Assembly (NCBI GenBank): GCA_013398275.1
Contig: VZSE01000453.1
Span: 1-64,000 of the forward strand
Direction: 5' to 3'
Length of the DNA: 64,000 nucleotides
Source of the DNA: Promerops cafer
Lineage: Eukaryota; Chordata; Aves; Passeriformes; Nectariniidae
Shown: in pieces, positions 41,030-52,930 of the stretch
Numbering within the stretch: the first letter of the stretch is position 1
How the letters are laid out: every line of letters starts with the position of its first letter
Program-made: the position numbers and the translations under genes
Notes under the pieces: model-generated
The model's input: only the letters and a program-made list of their open reading frames with translations
The model's database searches: none
What the model was told of the DNA's origin: nothing

Positions 41030-41069
41030 GAGCAGTGGCTCTAGGAAGATGCCATTGTCTGTTTTGTAC

Positions 41070-41075
41070 AATAAA
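41070..41075 (+). terminator. MTCP1: MTCP1 poly(A) signal
   Basis: AATAAA 126 bases after the MTCP1 stop codon. It would give a compact p13 mRNA ending before the CMC4 exons. Transcripts reading past it can splice to the CMC4 acceptor at 42142. Confidence 0.65.
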
Positions 41076-42142
41076 AGGTTCTCTCTCCACTGAAATGCAG
41101 CCACCTTTGAGGTGGAAGCAGTTAACACACAGCAACATCACACAAGAGTTTAGGACAGGCAGTGAAGAGGAGTATTGTGACCAAGTGAAACATCAGGGGG
41201 AGTTCTAGGTAGGCAGAATGTAATTGCCCCAAATGGAATTTGGCCAGGATGCTGCAAATAATGCCCTAGTGATACTGGAAACTGCTGTGGGCTGGTGACT
41301 TGGCAGAAACTGGAAAGGCAGCAGCTCCCAGCTCTGAGCAGAGGCTGAACTGTGGCTCAGAGGGTTCAGTCTCACCACCACTTTTAGTGACACTGATGCT
41401 TTCCTTAGAGGTCTCCCGTTCAACTACTGGTACCACCAGCTTTTGCTTGGCTTTTGATCTTACACTGACACAGTTACAGGTGTCACAGCTGCAGAAAAAT
41501 CAACTTGAGTGTCTGAAATCCTTTTCCAATGGATTTGAACAAGATGGAACTGTCCTCCAATCTGGTTGAAGGGCTTTTTGGACAGAGGGAGAGGATTTCC
41601 AAGAGACTTTCTCCTGAAACAAAATGAAAAAAGCCCTTCTTGTTGGCTTTATGGCATATACACAACTGAGTTGTTTGGTTATTTTTTAAATGCCTTCTCC
41701 AGCTGCAGTTCCATGACTTGCCACCAAATCCTTGGTCGTGTAAAGCTCACAGAGGTGTATTTCACAAAAATTTCGTGTCTCAGTATAAGGTCTAGAGATA
41801 AAAAACTCTTAAAATTTATTAAGCCATGTTAATTTGAATATTTTCTGGAATCTTTGTGCATCTAAGTGGAAAAGGACACATTTCAACTAGAGAAAAGAAA
41901 AAGGCTTTCAAACTTAGTGACATAAAACCTCCCCTATTCATTGTCGCCATCATCATCTTTTAGCCAGACACAGAGAGTTCTTGTGTGTGTTGGCAGGCAC
42001 CTGCAAGCAGCAGTAGATGTTTTCTGAATTATGACAGTGGGGGAAATTGGGAGCTCCTGAAAGATGTGGCTGTAAGACATTGTCTTTCCCCCACCCCCTG
42101 AAAAGAACCCTGATCTACAGTAACATTTTCCTATCATTTTAG
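41076..42142 (+). other. Interval between MTCP1 poly(A) signal and CMC4 coding exon
   Basis: AT-rich sequence with no recognised exon; intronic for CMC4 transcripts. It ends with the pyrimidine tract and ttttag acceptor at 42142, nine bases before the CMC4 ATG. Confidence 0.6.
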
Positions 42143-42151
42143 CTCCTGAAT

Positions 42152-44085
42152 ATGTCCCGGAAGGATCCCTGCCAGAAACAAGCCTGTGAAATACAGAAAT
42201 GCTTGCAAGGTACCAAGTGTCATTTTGTCTTTGGTGTCTTGATTTTTTGGTGGAACTTAATTCTTTTAACTTAACTTTGTCCTTTTACCTTGAGAAGGAA
42301 CAAAGCACATTAGGATCGCCTGGCTGCAAAATGAACAAAATTATAATGTCTGATTTTAATAGAATTGCTTTGTGCTTAATTGTAAATAATGAGACATCAT
42401 TAGTATAAAGCAGAGCATTAGTACCAGTAATGTGCTTTTAGTGTTCTCCATGCTGGCAGTGAAATCCCAGGTGTATTTTTGGGACTCAGCTGTGGGCAGG
42501 GAGAGCTAGACATTATAACAAGCTCTCTTACAGCGTGGGTAGTGAGGGAGTAGGTGGACTGTATGAGAAGACTGCAGAGCTGCTCCAGGGGTGTTTCAAG
42601 AGCAGGTGAGACAGAAGTCTGTCAGGAACAGCTTAGGTGATCTGTCCTCAAGGTATGAGATGGTCTTCATGTCCCCAGCATTTGTCTGGAGACCCCCTTT
42701 TACTGTCCTCATGGTTTGGAGCATTCTTCCATGAAGGACTACCTTCTCTCCCTACTACTGCAGTTAAAAGCTGATGGTTGGCCCTGTTTTGGTCCCATCT
42801 GTGACAGTGTTCTTTTTAAAACATTTGTGGAAGTTATTCCAAGGGTTTTGCCTGTGTAGGTTTGTGTACAGTGTTGGTCTGAATGGTTAAGTGTTGGCAG
42901 AGAAGCTCTTGCTGCATGTACTCTTCAGGGTCACTGCTGCTGTTCATGTATTGTGCTGTGGAGTTGACTGATGTGCACAGATGAAGCAGCTGAGTTGACA
43001 GAGAGCAAAGCAATTTTCCCCTGTAAAAATTAAAGTACAGAGCCTTAACTGAGGAATGCACAGTCACTGTACCCAGTGTGTGAGATGGAGTGTGGGAGCT
43101 GGACCTTTGGAGATGCTGACTTCTCAAAAGTCCTTGTTCCAAAAGACCTTGCTGCTTCCTCTGTGAGACTGGATGCCTGCTGTAAATCTCTGTTGTGTTT
43201 TCCTATCTGTGTGTGACTTTCAGGAATGCATCCTTGACAGATGACAGTGTGCCTGTAGCTACAGTTTTAGAAACAAAGCTGCAAAGGCAGAGGGACACTT
43301 AGGAGAGCCTTGGAGCACTCATCAACTGCAGGTTATGGCAGAGAGAGATCAGCTCTCCTCTCCAAGGGCCTGCCGTGCCTCTTGGGCTGCCAGCTTGCAG
43401 AAATCACCCCAACCTTTTACTCAGGGGTGATCTGTGTGTTTGTATTACAGCTCACTCACCAACCCAGTCAGGGAATTCATAGCCCAGTGATCACAGCGGT
43501 GTGGTTTGCTCATTAACCAGAAGGTGTTCACTGCTGCTTTCTGGGCTCTCCATGGGTGCTGTGTGTCTCACATTATGCTGCTGTTGCTTCTTTTAATCTT
43601 TTAGAAGTCAGAGTGGGTGTGAGCGCAGCTGTGTAGTGGTTGCAGAGCTCATCCAAGGCAGAGCAGGTGGCTCTGTGTTTCTGGGCAGACAGGCAGGTGG
43701 TTCTTAACTCAAAGCACACTCAGTCTCTTCCTGCAGGGCTCCTCTCCGAGAGCCTTTGGCCACAGCTTTAGATAGCTGCACCTAAAGAGAGGTTTTTGTG
43801 AGCAAGAAAATGATGGAATGCTTGTAAGCAGCTGAAGAGCTGGGCTAGGTGTGCTCCCTCAGGGAACAAAGCCTGTTCCTCTCTGCAGACCTGGTGTGTC
43901 CTCCTTATTTTCCAGCGAACAACTACCTGGAGTCCAAGTGTGAAGCTGCGCTTCAGGAGATGCGGAAATGCTGCGCTCGGTACACCAAGGGCAGATCCGT
44001 CTGTTGTTCAGGCTTTGAGAGAGAAGAAAGGGAGAGAGAAAAGGTTAAGTTGACTTCAGAAGGAATTTCCCCACCACCTCAGTAA
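42152..44085 (+). CDS. CMC4: CMC4, twin CX9C mitochondrial protein
   Basis: Small protein of the mitochondrial intermembrane space (human p8-MTCP1), presumably oxidatively folded by the MIA40 route. Exons 42152-42209 and 43916-44085 encode 75 residues (human 68). The two CX9C motifs are complete: Cys7-Cys17 and Cys28-Cys38, with additional Cys12 and Cys39. Conserved stretches are KDPCQKQACEIQKCLQ and RYTKGRSVCCSGFE. The C-terminal ~18 residues after EREEREREK diverge from human and read to a later stop. The start ATG is the first in the exon, nine bases after the acceptor. No signal peptide, as expected for the family. Confidence 0.94.
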
Positions 44086-44253
44086 CACAATGCAGCTCCA
44101 GCAGGTGCTGGAGCATGGACTCACTTGAAGAGCTCGTGTGTGTTTTTCCAAGCCTTCTTTAGACTTTCAGAAAAGCCAGATTGCTCCTGGAACACACCGT
44201 TCAGCACACCAAAAAGCATTACACAGTACCAACATATGGCCTGGTTAACAAAC

Positions 44254-44259
44254 TTTATT
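44254..44259 (-). terminator. Candidate minus-strand poly(A) signal inside CMC4 3'UTR
   Basis: The minus strand reads gaaAATAAAgtttgttaacc, a good signal for a transcript coming from the FUNDC2 side. If used, the FUNDC2 3'UTR would overlap that of CMC4. It could equally be a chance hexamer. Confidence 0.3.
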
Positions 44260-45331
44260 TTCTGTACGAAAACATAATCTATGTTGCCTCTGCATCACAC
44301 CTGTGAAATGTCAACTTGATGTTTTTAGGATGCTTACCTTACTCTAATCCATCCTTGCTCTAAAAATGGAGAATTGGAACCGAGTTATTCTGGCTTCTGG
44401 AGCGAGAGGTACAGGAAATGAGCTCAGAAGAGTGAGTTTAAACATGAAACAAACCCATCTTGGTACAACAAAGGTATTGCTGCCACCATGCAGTAGTGCC
44501 AGACAACATTTGCCTGTCCAGTGGTTCAAGCTCAAGAATGGGAATCAGGTCTGATGATTGTTCCTAAGTCTTGCATAGATCATGAGTGACTACAAGTCAC
44601 TTTGCCTAAGTGCCTCACTTTTCCACTGGACAGAGTTGTTTATTTTATATTTGAATTGCCTACACGCTGCTATTTGCATGATAAAGATGTTACAGGAATA
44701 TTATTTCAGGGATTGCTACAGGGATAGGATATTTTTTTAAAAAAGCAATATTCATTTGAAAGATTTGACTGTTGATACAAAATTTATAAATTTATGTCTA
44801 ATTGAACACCTTTAAGCAATATGCTTTGAATCCAAGTCCAGTTAAAACTGCTGATACCCAAAGGCCTGTCACAGAGCCCTGGGCTAGATCCAAGAACTGA
44901 CTTAGGTGCTGCTTACTGAACAAGCAGTTGTAGGCAGTTATTTTCCACACAGCATTCCAGACTCACTCCCAAGCCGGCTGTGTCTGGACCCCAGGAGAGA
45001 TGGCTTTCCAGAAGCTCTCGGCCATGCAGCAGAATTTCCTGTGACCTGTAGGAAGAGCTCATAGACAGGTTCCTGCACCACCCTTCAGAGCTGCCTGTCT
45101 CGCTGTCCCCTGTAGCAGGAGTCCAGGCACCCAAATATCAGGCTCCCAACCCACTAGCCCTAACTCTGTATTAGATCTAGCCATAAAGGACTTTTGTGCT
45201 GTGATCAAGTACAACTTACTTATGAAATAGAGCTTCTATAAACCACTGAGGTCTAGGCACAATAGTTGTGTGTACTGAAGCCTAGAAGAGCAAACCATCT
45301 GTATTCACTGCTCTGAAATACCATGGTACAA

Positions 45332-45337
45332 AATAAA
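45332..45337 (+). terminator. CMC4: CMC4 poly(A) signal
   Basis: AATAAA with a GT-rich downstream element within 20-40 bases. It lies ~1.25 kb after the CMC4 stop. Confidence 0.7.
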
Positions 45338-45906
45338 CAACTGGAACAAATTGTGGTGTCTGGTTGTTTGTTGAGCAGCAAGCCGGGTGGCTTGGCTGCC
45401 ATTTCACAGCCCAGAGCCATGTGAGATCATGTTTAAATAGAAGCTGCTTGATATTTCTGTAACTGGGGCTGAAGATCAGATTTAGGGCTTGTCTTCCCCT
45501 CCCACTGCCCCCCCCCCAGGAAAAAACCCCTAAGACAAAACAGGGGGTTTAGTGTCCCTGAAAAGTAGGGAAAGTGATGACGGTGTTGTGGACCACCTCA
45601 AACACTGACAAGTAGCTAATTTTTCTCTTTTGCCCTATCTGAGCAGGAACAGTGTAAAGAAAGTCACTAATATATGATAAAATATATATATTTAGGTTTC
45701 CATTGCACCTATGAAAAAGAAACAGCCTTGTCTCCATGCCCATTTGAAGCTGGGTGGAACAAATTTGCTCAGCAGAGGCAACCCAGGCTGGCTACAGACC
45801 CATCTCCTGCCCTAGCAGCATCCCAGTTCTTGGGAATATGGGTGATTGGTGCCAGGATGATCAGGGAGAGGTTACCTGCATGGATGAGGGGAGGCTGGTG
45901 CCCTCA

Positions 45907-46015
45907 TAGACTCGTTTATGTTGGAAAAGACCTTTAAGATCGAGACCAGCCATTCCCCCAGCACTGCCAAGTTGACCACTAACCCATGTCCCCACGTGCC
46001 ACCTGCTACACTCCT
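45907..46015 (-). repeat. CR1 LINE fragment (antisense)
   Basis: The plus strand reads 'tgttggaaaagacctttaag' followed by 'tcgagaccagcc' and 'aagttgaccactaacccatg', which is the reverse complement of the avian CR1 3' region. The copy is old and has indels. Confidence 0.85.
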
Positions 46016-46123
46016 GCAGCTGCTCTGGCTGTAGGTGCTCCCCTCAGTCACAGTGAGACAAGAACGTGCTGGTTCCCAGGAAGCCAACAGACCTCACACA
46101 GAGAAATATTTAGAGCAAAACTG

Positions 46124-46129
46124 TTTAAT
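46124..46129 (-). terminator. FUNDC2: Candidate FUNDC2 poly(A) signal (ATTAAA)
   Basis: The minus strand reads gatattttATTAAAcag after a T/G-rich stretch, about 2.6 kb downstream of the FUNDC2 stop. There is no canonical AATAAA on the minus strand between the stop and here. Inferred only. Confidence 0.4.
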
Positions 46130-48766
46130 AAAATATCACTTCAACAAGCATTTACATACAATATATAAAACCACTTTGAAAGCCTAATGTGTCTGAAGTC
46201 TTCTCATAGTGTAACAGATGTCAGAAGTTGTTGAAACAAGACTAAAACGAGCAGGAGTGGGGAGGGGAAGGGACACCTCATCTTGGCACCTGCAGCAATG
46301 AAAATGCATCCCCACAGAGACTGATTCAGCATCAAAGCTTCCAGTGTTGACCCACAGCATCAAACAGTGCCAGCCACGAGCCCAACACCAGCACAGCAAA
46401 AAGGTTTGCCACATCCTGATGTCCTTGTCCATTCCCTGCCTACATTCACACCAAACTCAGCATGAATCTGTTGTTTCCCCTCTCAGCAGCAATACAAGCA
46501 TTTCAGCTCCCTCTCTGGGCCATTTCTCTCCGTAGCAGCAAACTGGCACTTGAGCAGAACTCACCCCACCTAGGTCTGGGCAGAAGTAGTGACTTACTTG
46601 AGCCTGAAAAACATCCCTAAGGTCTGTTAACAATTTGCTTTGAGCTTTGTCATTGGAGATAGCTTTGTGGAGATCAGTGCATCTCAGAAGAAGTGTTCTG
46701 CAGCCCACCCAGCCAAAGACCAGCAATGCTGTTGTCCTACAGGAACAAGAGATACCCTGCAAGACCAACGTATCTACTGATGCATGTTCACATCTGCAGA
46801 TCCTACAGAAAAACAAACCAAATCCCAAAAAACCCCATCACCATCTGCCACTCCACTGCTAAACACCAATTAATTGAAGATCTATTTGCTGTATCCCATC
46901 ACTCCTGCAGTCCAGGATGGCCTTTAGGAAGGCCACTGTTAAAAGGATGTGAGCCCAGCTGCTCCTTCATTCTCCTTGGCCATGTATGGCAGGACAGGAG
47001 CAAAGACAGCAACTTCTATCTCTTGATTACCTGCAGCCTCTTTTCGGATCCTGAAGGTGAGGAAAACCTCAGCTTCATCAAGGTGGTGCTACAGGGACAC
47101 TTCAATCAGCAGAGCTGAAACAAAATTACCAACTGCAAGGGCTCATTCCAAACTCTCTGGTGGAAGAACTCACCATTTCAGCTCTGCCAGCAGCTCGGGA
47201 AGATCCCCTTTCCAGCCATACTGAGAGCAGCAGATCACAAAGCACTGCACAGCACTGGAAATGGGGTGCAGCTGCTGAGCCAGGTGCTCCAAACCACCCA
47301 CCCATGAGTGTCATTGCTCCCTACCATGTTTCCCATTGAAGGATGAGCTGACTTTCACATAAAACCCCACATTCTGGGCAAGAACTCCTACCTATACCTG
47401 CTGGAGGACACCACCACGTTGTCAGGCAAGTCTCTATGCTCCCAGAATACCTCAGAGGGATGTTTGTTTGTACTGCACACAGCTGCACTGAGTCAGACTG
47501 TCCAAAAACAGCTAAGCTCTGCGCCTGGGTTGCCTCATCTCCTGCAGGAGAAGGGCTGCAGCTGATGGAATTAAGCAAACAGCTTTTCTTGTAGAAATGG
47601 CAAACACAAAGAAGGAAGGAACATAACTGAGGCAGAAATATGCAAATGAACCGCTCTCACAAGAGCACAGTCTGGTTTTCACAAAAGTTTTGTCATTTCA
47701 GTTGCTGGCAGAGACCAGGGAGAAGGAATTTGTGCTCTTCAGAGGCAAATAAAGGACTGCACTCCAGATTTCACATCATCCCCCTTTCTCCAGTACAGCT
47801 GGCAACAGGGACCTGGGCCAGTACACTGGACCCTAAGCAGGGATGCATTTCCTGTCTACAATCCTGTCCCACATGGTTACAGCTCAAGGAGCATCACCAA
47901 TGCCAGAGTGACCAGAGAAGGTCGTGACAGACAAGGAAACCCCAGTCAGAGGCCCAGGGTGATTTACAGTAAGTGGCACAGCTGAAATGCCCCCATCTGA
48001 CACAGCCAGGTTGAGCCTGCTGGAAGCAGGAGAGAGCTCAAAGGCTGAGCAGTCAGGTGGCTCTACAGCACAGAACTTGCTGGCTTTCAGAACACATGAT
48101 GAGCAAAGGGCCTGGAGAGTCAGCCTCAGTGCTCAGTTTCCATCAGCAGTGCCAGTGCTGCAATTCCAGTATGGGGATGGATACCAACAAAGGCAAAGCC
48201 AAATGGCCATCTATGTGCAGGGGGAGGGCAGGAAAATCCATATTCCCCTGTCCTGGACATAGCTCAGGCTGTCCTTTGACACTTCTGCATCCACCCCTGG
48301 ACAGACAACCACATTTTGGATTGCACAGACCACCTCTGTGCAGAGGTATCAGGGCAGAAATACTGAAAGCTAAATCATGGTGAAGAGCTGACAGCTGTTT
48401 GACACATATACTGGCAGACAAAGGTACACATAACAGTCCTGAGCACCTGGAAGAAGCACATTTAAGAGGTTTCTCTGCCACTACATTTTTATGAAGTTGA
48501 AACTCATCAGAAAATTTGAGACTGGGCGTATTTGGTGGGAAATCATGATACACTGGGAGTGGAAAGCTTCCAGACTAACCCCAGCACACTGACAGCCCAG
48601 ACAGAAGAAAAAGGTGGAAATGAGAAGCAGCGTTGTAAGAAATAAGGGCTGGAACCTGTGAGCAGATGGGACTGAGTCTGTTGGCAACATCCTTTGACTT
48701 CTAAGTGAAAGATAACAGCAGTAGAGGAGGGGAGGGGAGGCTGGGCATGAGAGGAGAGTGCAGCTT
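46130..48766 (-). other. FUNDC2: Probable FUNDC2 3'UTR / intergenic
   Basis: About 2.6 kb without a supportable coding exon on either strand. Open frames here are short, overlapping and unlike known proteins. Assigned as the FUNDC2 3'UTR only because no closer poly(A) signal was found. Confidence 0.4.
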
Positions 48767-51700
48767 CTAGGATGCCATTCCAAGCAGGAATCCTCCAGCA
48801 AACCCTCCAGTCAGGATAACATTCTTCTTCAGAAATATGACCACCTAAGCAGGGGTGAGAAGAGACAACAGTGTTCAACAACATCAGGCCACCCACTGAC
48901 CCTCCTGCTAAGAAGAAATGCCTCAGGCTGTTCTTCGAGGCAAGTGATGCTCACAGAGATGCCACTGCTCAGATTTGGGAAAACTTCCTACCTAACAATC
49001 TCCCCTCCCTAACTGCACCAGCACACAGCCAGATCTTCACCCTGCTCAGCCATGAGCAGCCAGCTGCTCCAGGAGAATGCTGTGGGAAATGATGTCTTCC
49101 TAAACTCTAGGTAGACAACTTCCACAGCTTTTGCCATTTTGCTGTCATGCAAGAATTCCCTCCTTGTATCTGCACAACTGAACACCCATAACAGCTCAGG
49201 AGTCAATCCTGTTTTCTGCTGTCCCTCCAGCACATGCCCTGGGAGAGCTGTCTCACCTCATCCACTCTGCTTTTCACCTCTGGAGACATTTTATTACCAC
49301 CGCTGTGAAATTTCAGCTGCTGCTTGGCTTTGTCCATGTCCCGTTGTACTAGATTCCAGTCCACCTTGATGTATCCCGTGTGGTTTGCAATCTAGAGTTT
49401 TGAAGATTAGAAAAATGTTCCTGAAGTCCTGCATGACCATGGCTAAACAGACCCCTTGCTCACCCACCTTCCCTGGCCACAGCCACCTCCCACTCACTGG
49501 TCCAGTGGACACACTGGCTTAAAAATTGGACAGACCACCAGCCCTGGAGCGGTGTCAAGTGTCCTGCAACATCTGTCCCCCAACAGCTGGGCACACACTG
49601 CAGCTTAGCCTGCTTCAGCCTCTCTTCCCCAGTGTAAAGGTGGCATCACCTCCCCCTCACAACTGCCATGGATATTTTTGGGACTCCCTGCAGTTCTCCT
49701 GCTGCTGTGGGTGGACACAGCTAATAATAGCCCATTCCTCTCTAACTATTTTATCTGCTCAGGGTGATTCAGTTGTGGAACTCCCTCTGCCCAGAGCAAG
49801 CTTTTGACTTTCAGCAGAACAAGCAGAACCAGGAGAGCGAGGGAGAATGAGTCACACACAAGACCTGTCTGCCTGAGGAGCAAACAGGTGAGAGCTGAAC
49901 AAGGCCTGAGAGCTGCTCCACCTGCTGCAGGATGCACCAGATACATGAACACATCTGAGCAGCCTCCCTCAATGCCAGGGCTCTTGGAAACCATCAGAAG
50001 TGGTAGAGGACAGAGGGAGATCTCTCCTCTTCCCCAGTGCTTTACAGTGAGCCCCATCTGCGCTGGCTGGACTCCTTGGGAAGCCAAGTTGGCAGGAAGC
50101 ATGTCACAGATACGGATAAATCCTTCTTGACATCCAGGGCTGTTCCTCCAGGGACACTATGTCCACAGCCACAGGACTCAGTATGTTAGCCTGTCCTGCA
50201 GCAGCAGCATGGCTCACTGCAGCTGAAGGCTGTCTCATGCTCCACTCAGGTGCCCCTGCAGTAACAGCTCTCCTGTGCTTTTGGCCTGGCCTTTGGTAGC
50301 AGATCCTCAGTGGATGTGCACTGGCAATCCTGGAGTTTATGCACACTGACCCTGCTTTGCTGTTGCATCCACGTGCCCTGGAGAACACACACCTTTGACA
50401 TTCACAGCCACACAAAGCCCCTGGCAGAGGGGGGGACTGACCCCATATGTCCCAACAGGCAGTGGTTCCTAGAGAGACCTTTGTCCCCAGCAGCACAGGT
50501 CTCAGAAAGCCTGGGCTGCTGTTCATACACACCTGAAGTAGGAAAAAGCCTCCTCCCACTGCTGTCGCTGCCAGCTTTCCGACTTTCTGGAAGATGAATC
50601 CAGTACACCTACAAATCAACCAGCATTCAGTCAGGAGAATGAAACACCACACACACTACTCATTATGCTTCCTCCAGACAAGGCTGCCTTTGGCAGGAGT
50701 TACCCAAGACTGGAGACAGCCTGACAAACAGCAGAAGAAACCCATGTGCAACCAGAGAGAAGGATTTGCACCCAGAAAAAATTGATGCTTTATAGCTTTT
50801 CACTTTGTGCTGTCACATTCCAGCCTTTTTCAGTTTATTCTTATCTCTTCGACTTCATCCTCCTCCCACAAGAGTAACCAGAAACCTGTGATTTCACCAA
50901 AATCAACAAGTGATTTTACATTTTGATGTTGGTTTTTTTTTTTTTAACTGGTATAAATCTCTGAGGGGAAATTAGGGAGCACATGTGCTGCTCCATGATA
51001 AAGCATGGGGAGCAAATCACAAGCCTCTTTCTACTTATTTGTAAAGTAAGCAGTAAACAACTACTTACTTTAGCTTTTCATTTCTGAGAAGAGAAAAACA
51101 ATGGAACAAGCACACAGCAGTGATCTAAGGCTATACTGGTCTCCAAAACGGGTTACCTGCTTTCAACATGAAAAACATTCCTGCAGCCACCAGAACTGCA
51201 GCCAGCACCACCCCACTGCTCAGTCATGCAGCCATGGGCTGGCGTGTTGTGCCACCCAAACCACTTTCCTTGGAACATGGTTTCCTTAAGAGCATTGCAA
51301 ACAACATGGCAACCTGCCTTTACCCATTTCTGAATACACTTAGTGAAGATACAGGAGAAAGGTGGCCAGGTCACACTTCTATGAGAATATAAAGCTCTGT
51401 CAAACACTGTTAAGTAATTACCCTGTTGCCAAGCGAAGACGAGGGGCGTGGTAAGAGGCAAAGAAGTGATTACACAAAATTTTCAACTCAAATGATGCTG
51501 TGGGAATGAAGCTGCAAATAGAGCCACACTCAGTCCCAGCTACAAGTGACAGGAAACCCCGGGAACTGCGATCCCAGGAGGTTTTTAATGCAGATGCCTG
51601 AAGCACATTCACCTCCAGTGGAGAAGGCATCCTTGTTTCAAGGGGTTCATATTTGCCTGTCTTAATTCAACAGCACCACTTTTTGCCAGAAGTTAAAAAT

Positions 51701-52494
51701 AATTACAGACTGCTGCAATTTTCTTCCTTTTGAGACAGTCTCAGTTCTTCAAGTTATAGACAGCATTTAAGGCCTCCCAGAGCTCAGCAGACCATGCCAG
51801 GGGACAGCAGGCTGAGCACCCGCCTTCTCTGAATGACTGCCACATGACTACCCAGCACCTGTCAGTGTGACCCCAAAGACCCAGCCAGCGCCTGCCATGA
51901 GCAACAAGGGCAACCCCGGCGCATCTTACCATCCCGTGACCCCTCCGATCACCAGCTGCGTGGCCACATTGTATTTCTCAGCGCTCGACCCCGAGTTGGC
52001 AGCGAAGATCTTGCGCCACCAGGGCCGGTTCTTGGTGTACTCCGCCAGGTCCAGCAAGCTGAATGTGTCGTCCTTCGCACCTGCAGGCACCTGGAGAGGC
52101 TCAGTGCTGGGACTACCGTACCACAGCCCCCTGCAGCTGCCCGGTGCTTCCCCAGGGGCACGGGAGCCCTGCCCAGACACTCAGCTCACGGGGACTGGCA
52201 CTCCCCCAGGTGTCCGGGAATTCCCAGGTCCCTCAGCCCCCTCCCAGGGCCTCCGGGACCCCGAGCCGGGGACCCCGCGCCCCGTCGGGGACGCCCCTCG
52301 CAGAGCGGCTGGGGATGGGGGCCCGTGCCCGGAGCCGCCCCCTCGGGCCCTCAAGCGGGGCCAGGCCCCGGCAGCCGCCGCCGCGCGGTGCAGAGAGAAC
52401 GACACCGCGCTCTGCTGCGGGGAGGCCGAGCTGGGGCAGCCGGGGACCCGCTGCCAGGGGGAGAGGGGTGGACGGACCCGCGCCCCGAGNCCAT
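48767..52494 (-). CDS. FUNDC2: FUN14 domain-containing protein 2 (FUNDC2)
   Basis: Mitochondrial outer-membrane FUN14-family protein; human FUNDC2 binds PIP3 and supports AKT signalling in platelets. Secure exons in transcript order: 52080-51930, 50608-50533, 49391-49257, 48844-48767. They encode AKDDTFSLLDLAEYTKN, then RPWWRKIFAANSGSSAEKYN, the first hydrophobic FUN14 segment (VATQLVIGGVTGW / CTGFIFQKVGKLAATAVGG), a polar loop (HTGYIKVDWNLVQRDMDKAK) and the last membrane segment ending GGFAGGFLLGMAS. The match with human FUNDC2 is close throughout. Exon 1 is uncertain: a candidate ATG lies at 52494-52492 in a CpG island, but the N at 52490 leaves candidate donors in phase 2 whereas exon 2 needs phase 1. 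Dropping the N fixes this (see findings). The paralogue FUNDC1 is less likely because of the neighbouring F8 and CMC4. Confidence 0.9.
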
Positions 52495-52930
52495 GACGCC
52501 GCTGCGCTCCGCGCAGGCGCGAGCACGGCGCGCGTCACCGGGAGCGCGCGAGCGCGGGCTGAGGGGAGCGGGACGGGGAGAGAGGAACGGGGAGGGAAAG
52601 CGGGGCGGGACGGGCTGCAGGGGAGACGGGCACTCACGGGAGAGGGGTGGGAAGGAAGAAAGAGGAGCCCGAGGGGAGAGGGACAGGAGGGAAGAGGGGA
52701 CCGGGGGGAAAGGGCCGCAAAGGGAGGAACGAGAGCGCGCGTGGGTGCAGCACGGCCCCGGCGCTGCCCTCGGCCGGGCCCCGGCCGTGCCCTCGGGGCT
52801 CCCCTCTGCAGGGTCTCCGGTGCTGCAGCAGCATCGCCCGCCCCGGAGCGGCCCCTCGGGGTCCCTCGGCCCCGCTGTCCCTGGGGTCGTCGGTGCTTCC
52901 GCCCCACCGGGTCGGGTGTGCAGTAGCAGC
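52180..52930 (-). promoter_or_regulatory. FUNDC2: FUNDC2 promoter CpG island
   Basis: Dense CpG sequence upstream of FUNDC2 exon 2, covering the presumed first exon and promoter. Long GC-rich open frames on both strands (for example 52063-52926 plus and 52233-53222 minus) are low-complexity Pro/Arg/Gly translations and are composition artefacts. Confidence 0.7.

Larger units (their letters stand above)
44086..45360 (+). other. CMC4: CMC4 3' untranslated region
   Basis: AT-rich sequence after the CMC4 stop with no other coding signal. A canonical AATAAA at 45332-45337 is followed by strongly GT-rich sequence (ttgtggtgtctggttgtttg), making a convincing cleavage region. Confidence 0.65.
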
